From: Nematostella vectensis
Lineage: Eukaryota > Cnidaria > Anthozoa > Actiniaria > Edwardsiidae
NCBI RefSeq assembly: GCF_932526225.1
Contig: NC_064042.1
Location: 12,783,040-12,847,039, forward strand
DNA: 64,000 nucleotides
Reading direction: 5' to 3'
Position numbers and translations under genes: made by a program. Shown here in pieces: positions 44,401 through 52,515 of the stretch. Each line of letters begins with the position of its first letter. The first letter of the stretch is position 1. The notes under the pieces were generated by a model. That model was given only the letters and a program-made list of their open reading frames with translations. It had not been told where the DNA came from and ran no database searches.

Positions 44401-47400
44401 ACATTCCCTCTGGTTGTGGGCCCTCTCTTCACCACTTTCGATCCAGCAACTTGAAAAAAGAGGCTGAGAGACTAGACAATTGCTGGAAACATTGCATAGC
44501 CAACAGCATTCCCCTCCCTACTCACCTCCTAAGAATCGACCAAGACGATGGGACAACACTTAGAATAAGAATTGACCCAGAATCAGTTCCTGCTGACACA
44601 AGGAATGCCTCAGATGAGACAAGTGAAGAAGATGAAAATGCTGTTAGCATTACCCTGGCCCCAGATGAAGTAGTCTGTCACAATGCAGGTTTCCCCCTAC
44701 CTGAAGAGGTACCACCAGTACCTCTTATAGCCACTGCTGACATCATGGATGCCACAGAGAGTGAAGATGAAAATGTAGTTGGTATTACCCTGGCCCGGGA
44801 TGAAGTAGTCTGCATTGACCCGGATCTCCCTCCACCCGAAGAGAAACATGCAAATGAAGGGAATTCCACCACATCTTTACCAACTTCACTTACACCAGAA
44901 CCAGCCACAAGAACAACAGATTCCTCAACTGAGTTGACATCAAGGCTAGGGAAAGCTCTGGAGATTGTTGTTGGCAAGACAACAGAAGTGAGTACTCTTG
45001 ACAAAAAGCATGCAAGACTCAAGCAGTTGCAGAGACAAAACCTCAGGGACCAGCATCTAGAAAACAGCTATCACCACAGTCTTGCCCAGATGCAGACTAA
45101 AGTCCTTGCAAAGAGAAAGAATATACAGTCTGACCTTGTTGCATGGGAAAAGCAGTTTTTGTTTGACCACAACCTCACTGCTCCTACACCCCAGTTCATG
45201 AACGAGGACAGCACAGCATCAGCACTGTTAAAACAACTTAAGTATGCCAGTGCACTTCTGAAGCAATGGGGGATCACATTATAGACCCAAGCATCCACCT
45301 CAGCCCCAGTGGTTTAGAGCCAGTTACAGACCAGCAGTTTTACAAGAGGCCTATCTAAGATCAACATTTCAACCAGAAGCTTAAAAGTTCAATGGTTGTT
45401 TTAGGAATCAAACACAGACACAAACCAAACGGCTCTTTTAGGAGCCACCACAGTTTTCAAAAGTGATGATCAAATTGCGAATAATAATGGCATTAAAAAT
45501 CTCAATAAAATGTTTCAAAATTAGTTAAATAGTCCCCCATCCCCCAAATTAGAGACTAATTTCAATTTCTATGGATGCTTATGTCATTAAAATCAATAAC
45601 TAAAATATTAACCACCGGTCGATACTTGGTAATTAAGTTATAATCTTTTAATGAAAACAAATCCAAAATAACAAACTTCATTCAAACCAAACGGATCAAT
45701 CAAACTGTTAAAACATAAAGCAAGCCTTTAGTATCTCTGAAATACATAAAAAAAAAACATAAAGATCTACAATAACTTCTGAGAGTGGTTAGGGTTAAAA
45801 GAATAATAGCTGGGATCACAGGAATGGAATACATCGAAGGAATATTTCGCACATGGCTGCAACAAAGTCGAAGACATGACACAGTTATAGCTTTGATTAT
45901 TTACATACCTTTTCCCCGCAATAGACATTCCGAAAGAAACTACTTGCAGACCATTTATTCCATGATATTTCGGCCAATTTCCTTTGTTATGCACTCTAAA
46001 ACTACGAAATTCGCTCACAAAATTCGCCATATCTGAAGTAAGAGCGTCACCTCAGCGCCTCTGTTGTGTTGTCAAGGATACATGGTACCTAGGCCCCCGC
46101 GGCCAAAATCAATGCTGGGGGTAAAACTGAAAAATTCAGCCGTGCCTTAGAGGCACTGAGTATGCCTATTCCGTTAAATTTCGCGGATAGCTGCGCTGCG
46201 TAGCCAATCATACGTCCCCTTTTTTCTCAACATATTTCGTGGGTAATTGCGTAGCCAATCATACGTCTACTTTCCTTCTCAGCATATTTGGTGGGTAGCC
46301 AATCATACGTCCCCTTTCTTTCTCAGCATATTTCGTGGATAGCTGCGTAGCCAATCATACGTCCCCTTTCTTTCTTAGCATATTTCGCTGATAGCTGCGT
46401 AGCCAATCATACGTCCCCTTTCTTTCTCAGCATATTTCGTGGGAAGCTGCGTAGCCAATCATACGTCCCCTTTCTTTCTCTCAGCTTATTTCGCGGATAG
46501 CTGCGTAGCCAATCATACGTCCCCTTTTTTCTCAGCATATTTCGTGGATAGCTGCGTAGTCAATCATTACGTTCCCTTTCTTTCTCTCAGCATATTTCGT
46601 GGATAGCTGCGTAGCCAATCATTACGTCCCCTTTCTTTCTCAGCATATTTCGTGGATAGCTGCGTAGCCAATCATTACGTCCCCTCTCTTTTTCTCAGCA
46701 TATTTCGCGGATAGCTGCGTAGTTGTGCACAACTCAGTCCGCCAGAAACACGGCGCGCCACAAGTGACCTGGGACCCAGAACTCGCATCAAGAGCCCAAA
46801 TATGGGCAAACAAACTGAGCAGTGGGGCCGTACTCCCTTGGGAAATCCATGAATCCAGCAGTGACGGTGAAAACATTGCATACCTCTCCTCACCGACTTG
46901 TAAAGAAGCAGTGGAGTACTGGTAATGTCCAGTGGCGAATTGCGGCCACTAATTGGTCTAGTGCTGTGCCTATAATAGCACTTTCTATAAAACCCGAAAA
47001 CGTTTGCTTATTAGTTGAACATATTACTCACGAATATTTATGAATTATTTAATTGTTTCCAATGTTCTTATAAAGTCCATAGACTTTATACTTGGAAGGT
47101 TTTTTCTCAGACGCGCGGAGGCTGTGGTTAATGGGGTCGAGGGTGCGCGGAAAATTCTGATTCAGCGTTTAAGCAGATCCAGTGCACCTTGTCCCTTACA
47201 CCACAGGATGCCCAATGTTCGACAAAACACGTAAAAAAAAAAACTAAACAAAAGCCAGCTAGCAGGGTAACAGGCATTGGAAATGTGTGACACACAGTCT
47301 TCTTTTTATAAGAACGTCTAATATTTAGTTAAGGCTAGATCGTTCTGTTTTTTGGAGCATTTTAGGTGAAAATGTTCTCACATAATAGAAAAATATGAAA

Positions 47401-48255
47401 GAATATCAAGTATTTTATATATATCATGAAAACGATGTTCAGCATTTTAGAACGCATCACACTAAACAAAACAAAATTTTCCTGCTATCTGATTTTGGCC
47501 ATGTTCTTAGAATTTGAAGCAATCTCGGGTTGGACTAGCCTCATTCCCAGGCGTCTTGTGACAACCCCCTATTGTCACGCATTCTCTGCGATAAGCTGTT
47601 TCACGGCGAGCGGCAAATCAAAAGTGACGCCATTTACCGACAAGACAGGGAACAAGGCTAAGGCTGGACGGACCGTGCTGAAAAACGCAAGACTAGTTCC
47701 AGTACCGCGCAGTTAAAGCAGCCTTTTTGTTTTGAAATGGCGGCGTTTCCCGGCTAACTGTCACATTTTGGCGAATGCTAAGAAAACTAGACCAAACCTA
47801 AGGCTACAATTTTCCTTATAAAACCCTCATTGTTAAACACATCTGTCATCTTTTGTAAAGTATGGTTTTAATGCTGTACAGTCAAAGCAACGACTGAAGT
47901 CATCCTTTCGTAACTTTACTTGAACGAGCACTACGATTGTGTTTGTTTTTGCCAGAACACGCGCATGCGCATACGTTATTCAGCACTTGCGGCTGGACGT
48001 TCTTATAATGCGTACTTCATTGTAAAGTTTTCCGTACTTTCCCCGTTCAGGATGGACGAGAAGTATGATTACCATGCAAAGGGGTACTGCCTGAGCCCGC
48101 CGGACCTGCCGGACAGCTACCTCCTTCACTTCACGCAGGTGGTGTGGAAAGCTACTCGAAGGATTGGAGTCGGGATTTCTGGAAATTGGATCGTGGTCCG
48201 GTACTCCCCTGCTGGAAACTGGGCTGGCCAGTTCGGGGAAAACGTGCAATGTTAG
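38437..48255 (+). CDS. Secreted CAP/SCP (CRISP/GAPR-1-like) domain protein, three exons
   Basis: Exons 38437-38515, 46699-46921 and 48051-48255 give 168 residues. Exon 1 encodes a signal peptide (MTKRMTKAALLALCILALSV) and ends in phase 1 at AAAC|GTAAGT. Exon 2 follows the last TTTTTCTCAG of an acceptor-like array and encodes CVVVHNSVRQKHGAP and GENIAYL. Exon 3 begins after CCCGTTCAG and contains LHFTQVVWKAT (CAP signature 1) and VVRYSPAGNW (CAP signature 2). The usual CAP tetrad is present: His77, Glu84, Glu104, His127. CAP proteins are extracellular and bind sterols, lipids or metals in different subfamilies; the role here cannot be specified. Intron 1 is 8.2 kb and contains a same-strand transposon-like gene. 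Exons 2 and 3 are certain; exon 1 is assigned by phase, distance and signal peptide. Confidence 0.75.
39019..39085 (-). mobile_element. tRNA-derived SINE head (or tRNA relic)
   Basis: On the minus strand, GCGCGATAGCTCAGTGGTAC (A-box-like, including TAGCTCAGTGG) precedes TTGCTTCTCGAGCAA and a weak B box CTCAAACCCAGG. The arms do not form a full cloverleaf. It shares CCCAGGTCAAG after the B box with the element at 12830-13012. Confidence 0.4.
39593..40015. mobile_element. MITE with TTTTACGATA terminal inverted repeats
   Basis: The left end CAGTGGAGCCTGGATTTTAC continuing GATA is mirrored near 40000 by TATCGTAAAATCGAGG. Internal repeats of ATCGTTGTAGCGAGGTC and ATCGTTGTATCGAGGTC occur. The ends resemble mariner/Tc-type CAGTGGAACCTCG termini. 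No transposase is present. Confidence 0.5.
41117..45284 (+). CDS. Transposon-like SAP-domain protein, three exons, nested in the CAP-gene intron
   Basis: Exons 41117-41850, 41983-42484 and 42657-45284 have GT/AG junctions and compatible phases, giving about 1,287 residues. An additional 5' exon is possible, since the first ATG has no strong context. Exon 3 contains a CSTCEVHC cysteine cluster, a SAP-like helix pair (LKKEELEKELASRGIYEG), the phrase EVIPCEPLHDLGNHIANF and acidic C-terminal repeats (two copies of a segment around ITLARDEVVC). This architecture is, to my knowledge, a multicopy family in cnidarian genomes that looks transposon-derived. I cannot name its superfamily or place catalytic acids. 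The frame is long and undamaged in exons 1 and 3. In exon 2, two overlapping frames both look protein-like (one starts MEVDSPLEDGSV at 41988), so a frameshift there is possible. AATAAA follows at 45504. Confidence 0.6.
45700..46030 (-). CDS. Possible small two-exon membrane protein
   Basis: On the minus strand, ATGGCGAATTTTGTGAGCG at 46030 opens a 40-codon frame (MANFVSEFRSFRVHNKGNWP...) ending at AAAAG|GTATGT (45909). A 52 nt candidate intron ends in TTTGTTGCAG, and the phase-compatible exon 45856-45700 encodes a hydrophobic stretch (IPVIPAIILLTLTTL). The total is about 92 residues. The good start context and matching phases argue for a gene; the very short intron and lack of recognised homology argue against. 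I do not recognise the product. Confidence 0.25.
46185..46720 (+). repeat. Minisatellite of splice-acceptor-like units reaching into CAP exon 2
   Basis: About ten copies of a 48-55 bp unit: CCCCTTTCTTTCTCAG followed by CATATTTCGTGGATAGCTGC, then GTAGCCAATCATACGT. Each unit contains a polypyrimidine tract plus CAG indistinguishable from a 3' splice site. The last copy is the real acceptor of CAP exon 2 (46699), and its CATATTTCGCGG... sequence is the start of the exon. Unit lengths are mostly not multiples of three, so upstream acceptors would shift the frame. Confidence 0.9.
46922..48050. other. CAP gene intron 2
   Basis: No exon, RNA gene or transposon terminus could be supported in this intron. 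The open frame at 47426-47716 lacks any recognisable domain. Confidence 0.4.
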
Positions 48256-48550
48256 ACCTTAATAAATAAAGTTCTGAGCATGAGTTTGAGTTTAAAAACC
48301 TTTTTTATAATGCAATAGGTTCCGCGTTTCCTCTAAGGTTGTTTATTGCACTTTTCATAATCATGGCTCATTAATTATCAGAATTATCAATGAGCTAAGC
48401 TGTTTAGCGGGCGCGCGAGCCCGGTGCCAATACATATGCTATTTAAATATTTTTTATTCCTCATATGATTTATTCATCAATGCAGAGCTCGCAGGCTTTA
48501 TTACATCAATCAAGTAATAAACTGAGTCATAGTTGCGAGCGCTGTTTTCT

Positions 48551-48988
48551 TAAATGTGGACTTTAAAAGCACACTAGCATACACACATTGGCAACAGTCG
48601 GGCCAAGACGGGACGCTAGCACAGTCTATTACCTGTGCAGTTCGGCAACCATGGACAGCTGTTTCGTCTTTATTAGGACTCGTCAGCATGGCATAGCCGG
48701 TTTGCCTCAGTTAAACTTCATCGGCAAAAAAAACTGCAGGGCGACTTCGACTCGAACGAAGTGCTTTAAACCACAGCTTAGATCCATGTGGGATCTAGAG
48801 CTGCGACCGGGCTAGCGTGATGCCAATTGTGCGGATCACGCATGCGATCTTTGCTAGTCTAAAACTCCGTCGGATAGCCAAACTATCCTTGCGAGTATGT
48901 ATACATAAATGTGGACTTTAAAAGCACACTAGCATACACACATTGGCACCAGTCGGGCCAAGACGGGACGCTAGCACAGTCTATTACC
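48551..48988 (-). mobile_element. Retrozyme-like / Penelope-related non-autonomous element with tandem ends
   Basis: A 355 bp unit (from AAATGTGGACTTTAAAAGCA at 48552) is followed by a partial second unit of about 83 bp starting at 48907. The element is therefore 1.2 units long. It is flanked on both sides by TGTTTTCT (48543-48550 and 48989-48996), a probable 8 bp target-site duplication. The complete unit carries a hammerhead ribozyme on the minus strand. There is no ORF. Tandem units of 300-400 nt with a short-stem-III type I hammerhead match the known structure of metazoan retrozymes and of repeats from Penelope-like elements. Confidence 0.7.
48649..48692 (-). ncRNA. Type I hammerhead ribozyme with minimal stem III
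   Basis: Minus strand, 5' to 3': stem I strand CCATG (48691-48687); core CTGACGA (48686-48680); stem II GTCCTAATAAAGAC (48679-48666); core GAAA (48665-48662); stem III ACAG/CTGT (48662-48655, no loop, hence likely active as a dimer); cleavage nucleotide C17 at 48654; second stem I strand CATGG (48653-48649). Stem I pairs five of five. All invariant core positions (CUGANGA, GAAA, A15.1-U16.1, H17) are present. Predicted cleavage is after GTC, between 48654 and 48653. Confidence 0.75.
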
Positions 48989-48996
48989 TGTTTTCT

Positions 48997-50190
48997 AGTA
49001 GACCTAATCTTGGTGTTCTTTTGCTTTTTAAAAAATAACATTATTGGCTGAAACAATTCTCCCCATAATGCGTATCGCGCAAATTTATATTTCCAAATAT
49101 GGAAAGATCAACATTTATATTTGGAACTTGACTATTTCAAATAGTTTTCTCCCTTTAATACATCATGCACGTTTCCTTTCGTGACCCAAGACCAGTATAA
49201 ACAGCCCTTGCACTCAGCCCGGTAACCAAGCGGAAATTGTAAATGGAGGTTCTTTTAGAATGCCAGACTATAAGACGCCCATCGCCTTAATTAAGGCTTC
49301 CTGAGTCTGACATAGTCTTGCAGTGAAGCCAAGCAGATACATAAGTAAATCAATTACCAAGAGCGCGTAGGTTCGCGTACGCTCAACACAAATTTCCGTC
49401 CAGTGTCGAGAAAATAGCCTACGGGAGTAGTAATGTCTGCAACCGAATTGCATAACACTGTTTTCTTCTGTCTACATGGATATCATAACTTTTGGAAATT
49501 GCATCTACCATATGAAGAGAAGAATATTCATAAAGATATACATTAAGATTGATTTTCTTTGGTTTGGTTACGCTTACGCTTGTCATAAAACCGGTACGCG
49601 CTGCAAACGTCACGCATGCAAGATGCAAACCTCACGCATGTCACGATACAAACCACGCGCATGTCAAATGCACGCGTCACACATGTTGTCTGTTACGCTT
49701 TTCGTAAAAAGGATAGTGGAAACCTGTTCTTAAATAAAAAATATATACATTAATTCTTATATACTTTTCCAATATTTAGTTCTTAAAAGATACAAAAACT
49801 TCGCGTTCTTTGAATTTTTCGAAACAAACAAAACATTAACAAACAGCGTGTCATTTTAAACAATCTTTTGCCTTTTGGCAAAAGATTTTATTGCGGTACG
49901 CGAGATGCCGAAAATGACAGTCTAGAAAAGTCTGGCCAATTTGTCATCAGTTGGTTATATAAACTGGCATTGTGGTTTACCTCAAGAAAAAGCCAGTCCT
50001 GCCCAAATTCAACCCACGCTACGTGACAAAACCCTCAGGCGTTCCTCACGTACACGTTCGTCTGACCTGCACCAAGACACGTCTCGGGTGGAGTTGAGGT
50101 GTAGAAACAACGCATCACTTTGCGGAAATCACAGAATCCTTGTTTATATACGAACCTCTGTCTTACTTGGGAGTCTTTGGTGTTTTTCTT
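48997..50190. other. Intergenic, no supported gene
   Basis: Includes a patch at 49600-49690 with several CACGCATG-like repeats. No exon or transposon boundary is convincing. Confidence 0.4.
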
Positions 50191-50385
50191 AAGGCTGATT
50201 TACGACAGCACGATTTAGTCGTATGCAACCTACTACGACATGTCTGCCCAAAATTACACACTACGACTTTCGTAATCCAGCGTCGTAGCGGAGCCGTAGG
50301 TTGATTTACACTCTACGACTCGAGTTGTAGAGGTGTCGCGGGCAAGTTGAATACAACTAAATCGTGCTGTCAAAATCAGCCTCTT
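50191..50385. mobile_element. Fold-back MITE (AAGGCTGATTTACGACAGCA ends), copy 1
   Basis: The left end AAGGCTGATTTACGACAGCA followed by CGATTTAGTCGTATGCAAC is mirrored by GTTGAATACAACTAAATCGT and GCTGTCAAAATCAGCCTCTT. The element is about 195 bp with an internal CGTAGCGGAGCCGTAGG segment. A truncated copy of its right half lies at 62031-62115. Confidence 0.7.
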
Positions 50386-51149
50386 GGCGAGGTATCATTT
50401 TTAATACGAAAACCAGGTATATCCTGGCAGCTCCTGTTGTTCTTACAAAATGAGACACCATTGGCTAAATTTCAGTTTGGTATAAAAAAGCAGAAGAAAA
50501 AAAATAAGAAAAAACTGTAAATACGGCCGCGATTTTGTTGTTTGAGTAAAGACTTCAAGGGTGGTAATTTAAAAACCCTATCATTCTAGCACCAATGCAA
50601 AACAAAACAAATAAGATTAGACAAAAACAATGTCTCCCCTCGCCACAAATATCAACAGGAAGTCTTAGTAGAATCAGCTCATCAATAGTGTATGAGAGCA
50701 ATTATCTGAAACAATTTCGGGAAGGGTTGAAAGCTATTTTTGGCACACTTACCCATTCACGCATCCAAAATATAGTACTACACTTTTTTTAAGTTTATCT
50801 GACAACTCGCCTTCCTCGCCGCGTAATTATCAGCCCCCTCTAATTCTTTAGATTATGAGGGCTAAAACGTTCTCTGTTTTAATCTGGCCTTAGTTTCTAT
50901 CTAAACTACAAAATGCTTAGGAAATCATCATTTTAAAGATATTGATGTAACCTGTTTTTTACGCTTGAAAATAAATCGTTTGTAATTTACGGCAGTAGTA
51001 ATTTTTTACCATAACAGAGTTTGGGTCAATCACAAAATACCCAAATAGTCGTTTAAATCTACTTTTAAACGCAAAAATATGTCATTTGGTTGGATTACAT
51101 TCGGAGTTCCCTCAATAAAAAGAAAAGCTCTTATTAATGTTGAATTATT
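50386..51149. other. Intergenic, nothing recognised
   Basis: AT-rich sequence without a supported feature. Confidence 0.35.
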
Positions 51150-51525
51150 GGCTCAAAGTGTTCTTAGTGTTCTTGTTGTATGGACATCATACAACAACAT
51201 TAAACAAACAAAAAGGCAAATTGCTAAGGACTTTTATGGAAAAGTCTCTCAGAACTAAAACACAACAAAACGGGGAACATGAACTTTTCCTTATTCCCTC
51301 TTAGTGTAAGCTTAAGCAGCCCTATGGCCCCGTACCGTCAAGCTTGTTTATCAAGCTCAAAAGTGTTCTCAGTCCATGCAACAACATTAAACATACAAAA
51401 AGCGAATTGCTAAAGGACTTCGTCGTTCTTCCAGGACGGGAAAACGAAACTCGAGCTTCTCCTTATTCCCTCTTAGCGCAACCTATAGAAGCCCCATGGT
51501 TCGTTCCATCAAAGGACTCTCATCT
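51150..51525. repeat. Diverged direct duplication of about 170-190 bp
   Basis: Two adjacent copies share, in order, CAAAGTGTTCT / CAAAAGTGTTCT, CAACAACATTAAACA, CAAATTGCTAAGGACTT / CGAATTGCTAAAGGACTT, CTTTTCCTTATTCCCTCTTA / CTTCTCCTTATTCCCTCTTA and GCCCTATGG / GCCCCATGG. They are a tandem pair of an unidentified repeat, perhaps the ends of one element. Confidence 0.6.
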
Positions 51526-52404
51526 CTTTTGAGCAGTGGGCGGGCTGTGCCCAGCACGCAGAGACACACTATCTTTTCATGAATAACTTGTCCACGGACG
51601 AAGCTTCAGTTTCTCAGAGCGTCGCATCAAAACAACTCGTGTTACGGTGTCAGAGTTGAACCGCCCACGATCGCTCCTCAGCGGGTCGTCAAAATATTTC
51701 CACGCGGCAACTTGTCGGGCCGATTTTGTGTGCGTTTTTCGGTTTCGACCCGATCTCTAAAAATTGACCCTACTTAACAGATTGGAGCAACAATTTGTTT
51801 AGGGGCCGATTTTTCTCTTCACAAGACTGAAGCAGGGGTCCGAAAAGTAGCAGCTTGTAAATGCCGACAATCGGGTGTATGTAAATTCGCCTAATGCCTC
51901 GATTACGATATATCGTCTCAATAACACTTCTTTTTTCAATAGCATTACTCAAAATTCTCAATCAAATCATTATCTGACTCTGCTGCCCATCTTGAGATTT
52001 AGAACTATCATCAGTGCTTTATCATTATTTATATTTAAAATTGCAACGGTATATTTGCAAAAACGCCTCCAGATAATCATGCACGATCGAAATGAATACT
52101 TTATTAATGGTTTACTATTTAGCCGATGAAATTGAAACCTTTTCGGGAGAAGATTCCCAATATAGGAAAATAACAGCAGTAGCCATTGCCAAAGAGAGTC
52201 GGCCCAATCTATTGTCTGTCATGCGAATTCAGAAGATAAGCGGAAGGGATGGAAGGGGTGCCATCTTTTGCCCTCTATAAAAAAAAGTTCTTACTAGAAT
52301 TATCTTTTGATTTATTTTTTCAGAATTATAATAATTGCGTTTTACTGTACTATAATACTAACCATGACTAGTAAATATGTTGTCAATCCAAATATCCACA
52401 CAGT
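51526..52404. other. Intergenic, nothing recognised
   Basis: Short open frames only, without recognisable domains or splice context. Confidence 0.35.
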
Positions 52405-52515
52405 CGTGCTCTCAAACCAGAACCAATACAGTCCAACAAAAACTGGTAGTCGACTCTGCCAGCTTTTTCGCTTTATTAAAACTTCGTCAGGGCAGACTGG
52501 AGAAGGTGAAACGTT
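52405..52515 (-). mobile_element. Second copy of the retroelement 3' tail
   Basis: The minus strand contains TTCACCTTCTCCAGTCTGCC followed by CTGACGAAG, AAAGCGAAA, GGCAGAGTCGACTACC and AGTTTTTGTTGGACTGTATTG. This matches the motif order at 10989-11100. Flanking protein-coding retroelement sequence was not found, so it is a short 3' fragment. Confidence 0.5.
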
